Positions 24,556-36,731 of a DNA stretch of 64,000 nt are shown here, in pieces. The translations under genes were made by a program, and so were the position numbers. The notes under the pieces were generated by a model that made no database searches, had not been told where the DNA came from, and saw only the letters and a program-made list of their open reading frames with translations. This DNA comes from Hedera helix (Eukaryota > Streptophyta > Magnoliopsida > Apiales > Araliaceae). Positions within the stretch are counted from its first letter, which is position 1. Every line of letters begins with the position of its first letter. Where the stretch lies: the NCBI GenBank assembly GCA_947179155.2, contig OX359267.1:40192292-40256291 (forward strand), read 5' to 3'.

Positions 24556-25510
24556 GTTCAGAGGCAATAAATTAAGTGCTTAAGTTCTTTGATTAAGGTT
24601 AATAGCTCTATATATCCTAATACTAGCTAGTGGTGCCATCTTTTTATCTTTTTCTCAAGGGAGGACTTTGTTGGACTTGTTTGTTAATTTCCTCTCTTGC
24701 CTTTGCTTAGAGGTTTATGAATAAATGGCACTATATGTAATGCTAGTATCATTATTGTTAAATAATTTAGTTAATGACTTTATTTGCAGTCGAGTATTTG
24801 CATGTTATGGGGATCACAATATTGTTATTGCAATTATAACCAATTAAATGTGGCATAAATTAAGCATTTTACTAATTTAAGTTTTGTCTTTTTATGAATT
24901 TCATCAATGAAAATTTTATTTTTTTTAAATCCTTTAATTAATAACCAATTAAATGTGGCATAAATTAAGCATTTTACTAATAACAGTCTTGTCTTTTTAT
25001 GAATTTCATCAATGAAAATTTTAATTTTTTTAAAATCAATTTATTAATTAAAATTATATCTTTTTGATAAGTTTAATTGCCACACTCAATTAGATTTGGC
25101 AATTCACTGTGGCCTTCCATTGACAATTTTGCCTTTCTGTTAATTTCATTGATGGTAGCTTTGTTAAAAATTGTCAATGAACTTTAAGTCTAGTGTATCT
25201 TCTCCCCTAACAGGATGGTGGAGGTTCAAGTCTATATGCCTTCGTCTTTCATAACCTTCATAGGTCTAATTGTTTTACAGTCAATGTTTGGTTCTCTATC
25301 TCTCCTTCACACGCCTTGACAATAAATATTTTTTATTTATTAAAATACTACATTTTGATCGAGCTATTTAATGTTTTAATGTGTATTTCAATTGATTTTC
25401 TATTTTGTTGTTAATCTACTCTCAATTCTCGTGTGATATTATTTAGTGTTAAAAGTAAAATTTGTTAACTTTTTAGAGTGGCGTCAATTTTGTCTGAAGA
25501 TCATTTTCTA
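24556..25510 (+). other. 3' UTR and duplicated 3' flank of MYB copy 2
   Basis: Matches 5095-6050 downstream of copy 1. Within it a block with CAATTAAATGTGGCATAAAT and TTTTTATGAATTTCATCAATG is locally duplicated (about 24840-24930 and 24948-25035); the copy-1 flank has it once. Confidence 0.6.
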
Positions 25511-25599
25511 CTATAGCGATAGTTCCATGAGTTAGATTTTGTCACGAGTTGATTAAAATATAAAGAACCTCTCATTTGACATTTTTAAGTATGACTATA

Positions 25600-26090
25600 G
25601 TTTATCTACTACGAATTTAACGGGTTTTTTTAGTTTTTTACGACCGATCTTTCTACCTCAATGTCACTTAGTAAAACCAGTTATCTGAATATATAAGAAT
25701 CCAAGACAGATTTTGTTCTCACAATAATAGATTTTGATACGGCTGAGTCTAAAAATAAATTTTGTCATAACGTTCGTATCAAAAATTAAATTTTATCGCG
25801 ACGTGTTTTTCAAAATTTAGATTTAATAGTGGTATTCGTTTCAAAAGTTAAATTTTGTCATGTCGTTCGTCTCAAAAGTTAAATTTTGTCGCAGCGTTTG
25901 TCGTAAAAGTTAAATTTTATCGTGACGTTTATCTCAAAAGTTAAATTTTATCGTAACATTTATTACCATTTAAATATATATTTCATTTAAAAAAAATTAT
26001 ATGTTGACATCAATGTCTAAAGTTATATGTTGTTGTAAATTCATTATATTATAAAACAATTTCACCAATTCCGTGCAAAACACGGATGAC
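25600..26090. repeat. Direct-repeat block A (first part) with ~36-bp internal repeats
   Basis: The sequence at 25770-25960 repeats a unit containing TCAAAAGTTAAATTTTGTCG about five times. The same unit and the preceding TTTCTACCTCAATGTC...AATATATAAGAA block recur at 30755-31220, so this is one copy of a dispersed or LTR-like repeat. It is separated from its continuation (28320-29390) by inserted DNA. Confidence 0.6.
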
Positions 26091-26254
26091 ACGTGAATAA
26101 TAATTTATTATATTATTAAATATTAAAATATTTAATTAAAATTTTGTGAAAATATTTGTAATTATTAAATTATTATATATTTATTTAAATAATAAATTAT
26201 TGAATTATATATTAGTATAAGTTTTTTAAGTCAATTCTTAAGCTAAACTTTTAA

Positions 26255-26757
26255 CACTACAAGAAACGCTGACAATTCCGACGGAATTATTTTCGACGGA
26301 ATTAATTTCGTCGAGAATAACTTAATTACGACGGAATAGTCCGTCGAATTTAATTCCGTCGATAATAAGTTATAGTCGACGGAATTCCGTCGATATTATA
26401 GGGCCCCATTTGGCGCCAAAATTTCTACGTCCAGCTAATATAAGTTCGACGGAATACACACATATAATTGATCGAATATCCGTCGATTTTAGTTTCTTTT
26501 CGACGGACCTAATGTCGACGGAATATTCCGTCGAAAATAAATTAAAACCCTTTTCATCGTCTTTTTCCTCCAGCCGCTTTAGTTTTATTTCTTCTCTCTC
26601 TCTCTCTCTTGTTGTCGCTCTCTCTCTCTCTCTCTCTCTCACCTCTCACAGCCGCTGTCTCTCTCCCTTCCGTTGCCGCCGCGACCGTTTGCACCACCCG
26701 TTGCCGCTGTCGACTGTTGCCGCCGTTACCGTAACGGATCCGTTACTGTAGAATACC

Positions 26758-26760
<3 letters not shown>
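26255..26760 (+). mobile_element. CACTA-like left end with TTCCGTCGA subterminal repeats
   Basis: Starts CACTACAAGAAACGC, then carries at least ten copies of TTCCGTCGA or its complement TCGACGGAA up to 26535. A CT-rich leader (26596-26665) and a GC-rich CCGTTGCCGCCG stretch follow. No matching right end (…TAGTG with the same subterminal motif) was found, so the element is truncated or too decayed. Confidence 0.65.

Positions 26761-26761
<1 letters not shown>

Positions 26762-26836
<75 letters not shown>
26762..26836. repeat. (TA)n microsatellite
   Basis: About 37 uninterrupted TA dinucleotides directly after the CACTA-like leader. Confidence 0.97.
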
Positions 26837-26839
<3 letters not shown>

Positions 26840-28265
26840 GAAATTAATTTGTGTTCTGAAAATTAAAATAAGTATGTGGATTTATTATTTTGTGATATTT
26901 CCTTGATGGTTATTATTTTGTGTATTTCCGACAGAATTTCTGTTAAAAATTGTTCAAATGCAATATTTGTGGGCCCTATATCTATTTATGTATTTTCCTA
27001 ATTTGTCAATATTAAAATAGGCTAAGTAGTATTTACTTAGTTTTGTAATAATAACATAAAATGAAATGAACTAATTTATTTAATTATAATTATGAGAAAA
27101 TAAATATTTTAATTTTATTTAAATTTATAATACTATTCTATATTAGTGTTTATATTAACAAAATTTACTTAAAATTCTAATCTGAATAGAACCGTAATAA
27201 ATTTATAATAATTGTGATGGGTTAAATGATATCGTTCTTCCCACGACTCAAGACATAAAAGTTGCCGTGGCCTACATAATAGATTAAAAAATAATCGGTT
27301 GTTGATTTTATTTGTGATATATATAAATTATGCGTATTTATTAGGACTATATGACATAGTATAATGTGTATATTATCTTATTTAATTATATTAAATTGTG
27401 ATTAAAAAAATTGTAATAAATTAAATTGGTAAAACTAAAAATTCTTTTAGAAGTTACATTTTCTATTAAAGATTAGTTGGATTTATTTTGAATACTTTAC
27501 AAATTTGGATAGTATATATTTAATTATTAAAACTTTGTATAGTACTTATACTATTTTGAATAGAAAAGAAAAAATCTTCCCTTTTTTCTTTTTGTTTTGC
27601 TTCTATTAGAAATAAGAATATTTTTAAATTTGGATAGTATTTAATTGATAGAAATTTAGATAGCACTTTTGTTAATATGAATAAAAAAGTTAAACCAAAT
27701 ATTTGTGAAACCCAAAAATTGTGAAACTGAATTAAGGTTATGCTTTTAATTATACTAGCTCGTGATTATTGTATTATTTATACTTTTCTATATTATACGA
27801 TACTAAAATATTAATTGTACTAATAATAGATTAATGTTGTGTACAATGATTTTTATATAAAAAAAAATATTTTCTTATGAAATATCCTACTTAACTAATC
27901 TTCTAATTATATAATATAAATGATAGTATTCCTCTTTAAAATGATTTATTGTTTCTCTATTCACATGTTTATCTATTTATGTAATAATAAAATCTTAATT
28001 AAATTTAAATAGTTATACTTATACAATTTGATAATGAAACATTATTATATGATAAAATATTATTGTTATCAATAATATAAATTTTAAAGAGCACTAACTA
28101 AATTAAAAAAAAAAATGTGTAAAGATAAGAGATAGTGATAAGTAGATAATTATGATGGTGAGAATGTAAATGAAAATATTTTAAAATTAAATAACAAATG
28201 AAAAAAAAGGTTTTTTTTACTAAATTTTAGTAAAATGTTTAAGCAACGATTTTGTCTTATTACAT

Positions 28266-28266
<1 letters not shown>

Positions 28267-28317
<51 letters not shown>
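28267..28317. repeat. (GA)n microsatellite
   Basis: About 25 uninterrupted GA units at the junction between the inserted AT-rich DNA and the resumption of block A. Confidence 0.97.
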
Positions 28318-28319
<2 letters not shown>

Positions 28320-29390
28320 GTGGGGTTAGTGTCAGACATTACAATTTTCCGTTAGTTCATTATCATATAAAAGATACTGTTTAACATAGTTTTGTGTGGT
28401 GCCATGATGAGTGGGTTTTAAAATTAATTCCCGTGAATCATCTTAAATTTCTAAAAATATTTTGGTATAATCCGTATACATATTTAGGATGAAAATGTAT
28501 CGCTAATCTCGGATCAAAACATATCCCATGCAAATATATGCTATTTGGAAGAAAAAAGAAGCAAGCAGACTGCCTCTTAACTTTTCATGGTCATGGTTAA
28601 GACGAGGTTTTGTAACTAATTTTTAGAATTTAAGTTCAATTTTAATCTTCGTGTGAGTTTTTATTAGTTTATCTGAAGTTTTCATAATAAATAAATCAAT
28701 GAGTTAAATATACTTTGCATCTCTCAGTTTACTCTCATTTTGCACTATACATTTCATACATTATAAATGAACACTTTACATATCATATTTTCAACCGAAC
28801 AGACACATAATACATTTCAACCAAAAAATTGTTAACTGAGTTGACGGTTAGGTTATTTTGACACACATGCTAACTTTTTCACTGGTTAGACTATTTTGCC
28901 CTTAAAAAGATAATACGTGAATCAAAACAGCCTAAGTACTTCGGTAGCCCGGTTAATGATTTTTTTGGTTGGAAAATATTATGTGTTAGTGCGCAGAAAG
29001 TGTGCAATGCTCAGTATTCATTAATAAAGTGTGGAATATAAAGTGCAAAATGAGGATAAATTGGAGGATGCAAAGTACATTTAACTTTAAAGAAATAAAT
29101 AAACATGCCAAGATTTACAAAGTTGATTTATTTTATATTTAGAACTCTCAGTTTTTATTTTTTATTTTTTTTTATAAATACTCGGAAGAGTAATTAACTC
29201 TTATTTATATTATTTTTTAAAGTTTTTTTTTCTTATATATTATTAGATATTACAACAAATTGATATAAGAAATGAAGCATTTAATATCATATTTTACCAT
29301 CTTAATTTATGATCTTATATGATACATCTAATAGGAAATAAAAGAAGATAAAATGAGTTGAAAATTATTTTAAGCTTGTGAGGAAAATGG
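28320..29390. repeat. Direct-repeat block A (second part)
   Basis: Matches 31250-31880 in order: TTTTCCGTTAGTTCAT, TGGTATAATCCGTATACATA, GGATCAAAACATATCCCA, and an end around AGCTTGTGAGGAAAAT. About 400 bp (28690-29090) is extra here and holds no recognised gene. Confidence 0.65.
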
Positions 29391-29399
29391 TATGCCTCT

Positions 29400-30720
29400 T
29401 TTAGAGCTCCGCTGATTCGTCTAGGTCATGGCCTTGAGCTTCCCATCTTCAGTCATTACTGTTACCATCAATTGTCGGTGGAGGGTGGAAGGGACTGCTC
29501 TCACCTTGTGAATCCAGGGCAGAGCGACAGATTATATCGTGGTGATGTTCAAGACTTGTGACATTTAAAGTATAAGGTCCGATTTCCACAGCTCAATTTC
29601 CCTAAGTGTCTCCCTTTGGGACCTATCAAAAGTGCGAATGATGATTTGGTTGTCTCTTATTCTATTCTTGTCAATGTTCATACGTTCCAAAGTGTCGTAA
29701 GGGCAGACATTTAATGCTGATCCTCTGTTAATCAAAATTACTCCTGACAAGTATCCTGTAGAGATTGTTGCAAAGTGGAGTGGTTTGCAGTGGTCGGTCC
29801 CCTCTTTTGGGATGTCATCATCAGTAAAAGAAATGGTGTTGCAAGCTAGGATGTGCCCCACTATTTCTTCGAATCGATCCATTGACACTGTTTTGGGTAG
29901 ATATACTTCTCCTAGGACTTTCAGGAGGACTTTCCCGTGTTCCTCGGATGCGAGTACTAAGTTTAACAGAGACACTTGGGTGGGTGCCTCTTCTAACTTT
30001 TTTATTACTTCTATTTCAGGGTGCTTCATTTTTTCAAGAAACTCCTTGGCTTCATTTTCCGAGACTTCGCTGTGGGTTAATTCCTGACTTCTTGATGAAT
30101 TTACAGTGGGTCTTCTTTTTTGGTCATTGCCACCATACTATCCTCGTAAGTGCCATAGTTTCATGGATCTTCTTTTAGACTTTTAACTTCCAGCTGCCTC
30201 ACAATTTTTATTTGGATGGGGGCTGCCCCTTTGAATTTCCTTCTTTTACTTCAGGTTTGATTGTTGATCCCTTGATCACTAAGATTGTTGATCCCTTGAT
30301 CACTAATTAAGGGTTCAGTTTTGTTTCCCCTTACTATGGACAATACTGCCACCATTTCTGTGGATTCGGCGAATGTACTTCAGACTCTTCTTTGATCCTC
30401 CTTAATTCGATCTCAATTGTGTTAACCCTGGCTCCGTCATGTTGTAGGAGTGGGTTTGTATTGACATTGGGGGTTTGCTCAGTTTGCACTATGATTTCTT
30501 TTTGATTGATAAGATCTTGGATTATGTGTTTCAAGGCCCAACACTCCTCGGTCGAGTGCCTTGGTGATCGGGAGTGGTATGTGCATGTTTTGGTGGGATC
30601 ATGGTTCCTTCTGTACAGATCAGCGGATTACAAGAGCCTGATAATCTTTTGTTGAGCCATTAGCAAGGCTAATATACTTTCCATTGTCTCCTAAGGAGTG
30701 AATTTTCGGGCTTTGTAAGC
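29400..30720 (-). pseudogene. Decayed Ty3/gypsy gag C-terminus and aspartic protease
   Basis: Read on the minus strand from 30720: CTYHSRSPRHSTEECWALK resembles the zinc-finger-like gag C-terminus of plant Tat/Athila elements. The protease follows (EIVGHILACNTISFTDDDIP, then ILINRGSALNV, then PWIHKVRAVPSTLHRQL). The catalytic Asp of the usual DNGS motif is Asn here, and there are stops and frame changes. No reverse transcriptase is present. The fragment lies between two direct-repeat blocks that could be its LTRs. Confidence 0.8.
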
Positions 30721-30754
30721 CTCGTACCTCACATGTTGTGACTTTAACGATTTT

Positions 30755-31880
30755 TCTACTGTGAATATAATGGTTTTTCAGTTTTTTTTGACCAACCTTT
30801 CTACCTTAATGTCTCTTGTCAAAACCGTTATTAGAATATATAAGAAATTAAGACAGATCTTATTCGAAAATCAGGACTAAATAAAAGATTTGGCGCGCCT
30901 ATATCTAAAGTTAAATTGTGTCAGAAGCTCGTTATAATATAATAGATTTTGTTAAACATTCTATTTAGAGTGATGTTGGCCTCAAAAGTTAAATTGTTTT
31001 TGCCGTTGTGACGTTCGTCTTGAAAGATAAATTTTGTCATGACATTTGTCGAAAGTTAAATTTTATTGTACGTTGGTCTGGAAAATTAAATTTTATTGTA
31101 ACATTCATCTCAAAAATTAAATTTTTTCTTGATGTTAATTACCGTATAAAAATTTCTTTTAAAAAAATTTAATGCGTCCATCAGTGTAAAAGTTAAATTT
31201 TATTGTAAGGTCATTATAATTCAAAATATCTTGTTTAGCATTTTTTTTCATTGTGAAGTTAGTGTACGACATTAAAATTTTCCGTTAGTTCATATTATCA
31301 TATAAAGGATATTGTTTAACATATTTTTGTGTGGTTGTCAGTGGCTTTTAAAATTAATTCCGGTGAATCATCATAAATTTCTAAAAATACTTTGGTATAA
31401 TCCGTATACATATTTAAGTTTTAAATCTATAGCTAACCACGGATCAAAACATATCCCACGCAAAATACATGCTACTTGGAAGAAAAAAGTAGACTTCCAA
31501 TGAGTCTTACCTTTCATGATTAAGACTGAGATTCTGCAGTTTTTAAATTTTAAGTTTAATTCTGATTTTTGTTTGAGTTTTTTAATTTATTTATGTTAAG
31601 TTTGCTTTAAAAGTAATCAAATAAATAAACATGCCAAGATTACAAGTTAACTTATTTTATATTTAAAGCTCTCTAGTTTTATTTATTTCTTATAAAATGT
31701 TTTTCTCATATATTATTAGTACAAGAGATTACAACAAATTGGTATGTATATATATATATAAGAAATGAAGTATTTGATATCATATTTTACCATTTTAGTT
31801 TATGATCTTATATAATGCGCCTACTAGGAAAAAAGTAAAATAAGGTGAGGTGGAAGTTATTTCAAGCATGTGAAGAAAAT
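30755..31880. repeat. Direct-repeat block B
   Basis: Second copy of blocks 25600-26090 plus 28320-29390, same orientation, without the large insertion. It includes the short tandem unit with AAAGTTAAATTTTATTGTA. It flanks the gag-protease fragment on the other side from block A. Confidence 0.65.
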
Positions 31881-32477
31881 AGAAGTAATTATTTAGTGGT
31901 CCTAAGGTATTTTTATATAGTGTCTTAAATTAATTACATCTCTCTATTTTAATAGACTCAAAATTATAAACAATAAAATACTACTAAAATAAAAAAAAAT
32001 ATGATTAATTTGGAGAATCATGTGAGGTGCTCTAGAACCACTTAATAATTTTTCAGAAAATAGAGTTCTCTGATCGGTCTCTAGGTCTCCGGTAGGTATT
32101 TATGAGAGTTGTAAAAGTGTATGTTCCATTCCACTACAAGACATTCTCATATATAATGTCATTCATATTGACCATCATCCCTAAACCTTCTCTCTCTCTC
32201 TCTCTTTCATCGCAGTGTAATGCTCATAACAAAGAGAAGAAACACTATATATATATATATTGTGTGTGTGTGTGTGTGTGTGTAATATAGTTAATTATTT
32301 ATTTATGTATTTTTATTGGCAGAAAAAGTATTTTATTTTATTCCTACCAAACTAATACAAAATGTGACAAATTAAATGATTTAAATTGGGGCACAAAAAT
32401 TGCACTACAACAATTAAAAATAAAAGCCCTGTCGAAATATAGATTAAACAAGAACTTGTATGAGAGTTCATGTCGAA
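31881..32477. other. Gene-free spacer with (CT)n, (TA)n and (TG)n runs
   Basis: No gene seen. Contains short CTCTCT, ATATAT (about 32247) and TGTGTG (32262-32283) runs. Confidence 0.6.
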
Positions 32478-35196
32478 TGTAATATCTAGGATTTTTTTAA
32501 TAATAAAATATTATTTTTATTTTTTTTAAAAGCGTAGTTGAATTGGAAAATGTAAGTTACTATTTTTATTCTATTTCATTTAGAAAGTTAAATTCTTTTA
32601 GTAAATAATTAAATAATTGATTTAATTAAAATTAAGGAATCCACTGGAATTTTAGTAACTCATAAATTATTTTCTAATTGTATTTAAAAAGTGAAAATGA
32701 AATCTTATTCTAACTTGCTTAGTTGAATTCTCGAGTAGATTACTTATATGCACTGCTACTCTTTCGAAAAATCATAAATAATTCATCTTATATCGAAATT
32801 GAGTGAATCTAAAGCCTTTTTTTTAAAAAAAATTCGCCATCTTTAATTTTAGAGAGGAAGAAAAGTTATTTGACACCATCGTCTTGCTTTAAATTATGGA
32901 AAACCAAAATCTATCTTGATTTCCGTTACTATTTTCAGCCCTAATTTTGAAAATTCATAACTCAATTAATCATATTAACTTTGAATTAAGTGATTCTTGA
33001 ATCTATTCCTCATATTTTTCCAACAGCAATAATTTTTGTGAAGACATGAAAAGATTTTGAAGAATCTTGAAGACTTGAAAGTCCATTTCATTACTGATGT
33101 GGTGTTGAAGAACGAAGAACAAGAAAGGTAAAAATTATTTGGTATTATAGTTTTATATTTTAAGTTAGTTTTAAATTAGAGATTGTTTCTAAATAAAATA
33201 GAGAAAGGAATTAAAAGTCACGATAATCGAAAAGATGAGACAAATTTATATAAAGTAAAATAATTCGATTAAATGTAAAAGTTAAAAAAAAAAAAAGAAT
33301 TGTCTATTGTTTTAAGGGCTATCGCATAGGTTATATATCCTAATCCGACCATTGAATCATTGTAAATTTTGGATATGCTAATTATACTTATATAAGCTAT
33401 GAATATTTTCACCAAATTTTAAACTGTTAAAGTTAATTATTTAATTTGTTATGAATTTTAAGAAAAAGGCTGATCTAGAATATTTGTAACAAAATTTTCA
33501 GCAGTGAATTCTAATATTTAAAAATGGATAACTTATTAATTTTAAATCCAATTTGGACGATTCTTAATGTTAAATTGGGGTAATTGAAGTCTAGTTTATG
33601 TTAAAACTAATTAATTTGAGAAATTAATTTAAAATAAAATTGATATGATCGATACAAGAGACTGAGGTCATAAGAATCTTCTATTAAATTGAGATTTTGA
33701 GATTTATTAATTTTTATTCTTAGAGGTATTAATAATGATATAAGGTGAATAATTAAATGCACATTGAATAGATTAATAAGTGTTTTTAAAATTTAGTTTG
33801 AATTGTATACTTAATTTGGGATGAATATGTTTAGGTGGTGAATAAGATTTCGTGTTTAATATCGCTAACATTTAAGGTTAAGATTTTGTGGAGAGTGCTA
33901 TAAGTGAATTTAATTATCTGGTACAAATTCCGCACTCCGCTCATTTGATTATTGTTGTATTATCTGTATCTCTTGAAATCTCATCATTTGTAATATTTTT
34001 CTTATGTTTCTGTTGGCACTCTTGAAATTTTAGTTTGTAATTTGAGCCTTTTTTCATTCTAGTATAATTTGTAAAGAATTTTTACTTCTTCAACGATACT
34101 CTAAATATTTTGATTTATTTATTTTTGCTTTCGTTTACAATTTAATACTCATTAGATTGATTTGTTTTACAAATTCTTACGTTGTTTCATTTTGTCTTGA
34201 TTTTTTGCTCTTTTAGACTTGTTCATCATGCATCAAACTTTATTTTGATTTTTGTAGAGCAGTATATGTTGCTACCTTCTTTTTGGAGACTTTATATTTA
34301 AAATTTGATTTGATTGAACATATACAATTAGAACCTTTAATTTTGTTAATATTTTGTCGCATGTGTTGTGACATTATTGGTAGAATAAGTGACTGAGTAT
34401 ACTTGAGCTATAACTACATACTTGTGAGGTTACCACAGACATGTCCTATTGGTACCTAGGTATGACACCTTCCGTGATGGTGTAATCAATCTACGGTGTA
34501 TCCTTTTGTGTGCTTTAAGTGTGAACTTTGACCATTTGATACATTTATTCTTGATGCATATGAGTCGACCTTAGTTTTCTATTTTGTTTTGCGGATTGGT
34601 GATATTTGTGCCTTACATATCTTTCGATTTGCTTGCATCTGAATTTAGCTAGTCTGATGTATGATGTGTATGTATAGCATTTTGTTTGACTTGCCTATGT
34701 GGCAATGTATATTTGTTTGGTTTGAACTCGATATGAAATAAAAATTACCTAGCCGCTTTGATTCAGTCTTCTATTTTGGTTCGTTTGTTTTGTTTAATTC
34801 AGTTATATTTTGTTCAAAATTTGGAAATTTTGTTACCGTTAATATTCATATTTAAGGTTATCTTTGATATTCAGTTAGTTATATATCAGTTATGCTTCTT
34901 TTGTATATCATTATTCGTACTGGATATTTGGTTCATACTGTATTTTTTTCCGACAAGTTTACAAAGGTGGTTTAGAGTTTCATGTGAAAAGAGATACCAT
35001 TGACCCAACAGGTTAATTGAGTTTTAAGTTTTTATTAATTTTAATATTGTGTAAATATTTGAAAAATTATTTAATACATTTATGAATTTTATATTATTAA
35101 ATAATTAAAGTTATTAATACTTTATTTATTTATTTTAAAATTTATTGTATTTTACACGTGACCTTATTTCCTTATTTGAGAAAAAAGGGTGTTACA
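32478..35196 (+). mobile_element. Probable solo LTR (2.7 kb)
   Basis: Begins TGTAATATCTAGGATTTTTT and ends AAAAAAGGGTGTTACA, the TG...CA termini of chromovirus-type plant LTRs. TGTAATATC is also the LTR start of the young family at 36732. No tRNA-type primer-binding site follows the right end and there is no second LTR. The flanking 5-mers differ (TCGAA and GAGAC), so either the flanks were rearranged or the two ends come from different copies. No coding sequence is supported inside. Confidence 0.55.
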
Positions 35197-36331
35197 GAGA
35201 CCAATATCTTTTGTAACACTCTTCGAGTTGAACATTAAATATAAATGTCAACCACCCCAAAAATTGACTACCAACATCAATATCAAGTACCTCAAAGTAT
35301 ATATATGTACTCTTAAAATCAATTAAAATTAAACTATGATTAACTAAATTTGAGGAGGCATACATGTAAAATAAATAGATTTATAATTATTTTATACCAA
35401 AACCAATTTGAAAAATTTTGTTTTCTTTAAAAATATTCATCAAATTAAAAGGAAAAGATTATAAGCTTTAGAATAATTAAAAACCCCAAAAAATAAACTC
35501 TCATGTTCATCTTTTCATCATCATCCGGTCCCCCACCCCACCATGGTAAGCCCACCCCAATACAGCTTTTAATCAAAATCTATACCACCATGACCAACCT
35601 CTCTAGTATGCTAGTAATCAGATGGAATCAAATCCTTGAAAATGAATGAGAGAGAATACTTGCCACATTAGCACCCAATATAACGAAAATTCAATAACTA
35701 AAAGCATTCAAAATCACATTTAAAAATATGGAGAGTGCCAAGAGCTAAAACCCATGTCAAAATCATCCCATATGTTTAATACCTAAATTGGGGTTATGGT
35801 TGCAATACAGTGAAACGAATAGAGTGAGAAAGAAATTGATAATATAAATTGCGAAAAAGCTACCAAACCATTCAATTGGGAATGCAATCATACGTCTTTT
35901 TATAAACATGGGGGGTCAGTGGAAGGTGAGGCCGTGAACGATGGAGCGAACACGGAGAAGAGCGGATCTATCGGAAGTCAAGTCGGCAGTAGGGGTTAGA
36001 GTTTTGGAGTTGAAGAATGCGACAACGGCTGAAGAAGATGAAACAGGCAGGCTACAAATTGCACCGAGAAGGTGGAACTTTGACGATGAACAGTAACAAC
36101 TTCCCCCCTCTTTCTTTCTTTTCTTAGGTTTGTTTTGGTACTATAATGAATTGAACAAATTCAATTCAATACTGTAGAAGAAGAAGAAGAGTTGGAGAGA
36201 AAATTCAAAGAAAACTAATAAGAAAGAAAGTTAATACATCCACAATGTTCTAGATTACAAATAAAAATCAACTTATAAAGTTCATGAACCATTCAACCTA
36301 AACTATCTACAAACTCTCCCAACAAACACAC
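35197..36331. other. Spacer of unknown origin between the solo LTR and the Tat pol remnant
   Basis: No recognised gene. It contains one 51-codon ORF (35941-36096) described separately and a GAA-rich run near 36176-36192. The Tat element's pol begins abruptly at about 36332, so a deletion or insertion border lies near here. Confidence 0.45.
35941..36096 (+). other. Small ORF, 51 codons, unassigned
   Basis: ATG at 35941 to TAA at 36096 reads MERTRRRADLSEVKSAVGVR and ends PRRWNFDDEQ. The local GC content is clearly higher than in the surroundings, and a TATAAAC lies about 40 bp upstream. No family is recognised. It may be the end of an old host-gene fragment or chance. Confidence 0.25.
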
Positions 36332-36731
36332 TTGCAAGCTTATTTTCACCTTATCCATGACCTACTTACCAGTTTCTCAAAATACCAAATTATCGGTGTA
36401 GTTAGGACTGATAATGCTATGGCTGATGCACTATCCAAATTAGCAACCACTGATTATAGATCTCTTGAATTACCTAGAGACTCTGCAACAGCCAAGTACT
36501 ATGATTCGGGAAGTCATGGTTATTAATTAAAAAGTTTCTTAGATGACACCAGTCATCAATTTCTTGAGAAATGATGTCCTTCCCGAAGACAATATCCAGG
36601 CTCGGAAGATCAAACATAAATTAGCCAAATACTAAATTATTAATGACCAGCTTTACAAAAGGTCTTATTATTCCCCACTTCTCCTTTGTGTGGGTCTGAG
36701 AGATACTGATTATACCCTTCGAGAAGTAAAT
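36332..36731 (+). pseudogene. Tat-lineage Ty3/gypsy pol remnant, part 1 (RNase H tail, integrase start)
   Basis: The RNase H end carries TDNAMADALSKLATTDY. A linker with stops follows, then the beginning of the integrase zinc-binding region (YQLYKRSYYSPLL ... TLREVN). Truncated upstream: reverse transcriptase, protease and gag are missing. The frame is cut at 36731 by the young LTR element and continues at 45225. Confidence 0.8.

Larger units (their letters stand above)
26091..28319. other. Insert in direct-repeat block A: CACTA end, microsatellites, AT-rich filler
   Basis: Contains a CACTA-like end at 26255 and microsatellites at 26762 and 28267. Otherwise (26840-28260) it is AT-rich sequence in which I see no gene. 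Block B (30755-31880) lacks a counterpart to this stretch. Confidence 0.5.

Noticed and set aside
24214..24567. A 117-codon minus-strand ORF with long Val/Gly runs over MYB exon 2.
   Set aside because: It is the mirror of the Asn/Thr-rich codons of the intact MYB exon. Low complexity and no independent support.
26370..26906. Arg/Glu-rich and Ser/Leu-rich ORFs and an Ile-Tyr run.
   Set aside because: Translations of the CT-rich leader and of the (TA)n microsatellite in the CACTA-like end. No coding signal.
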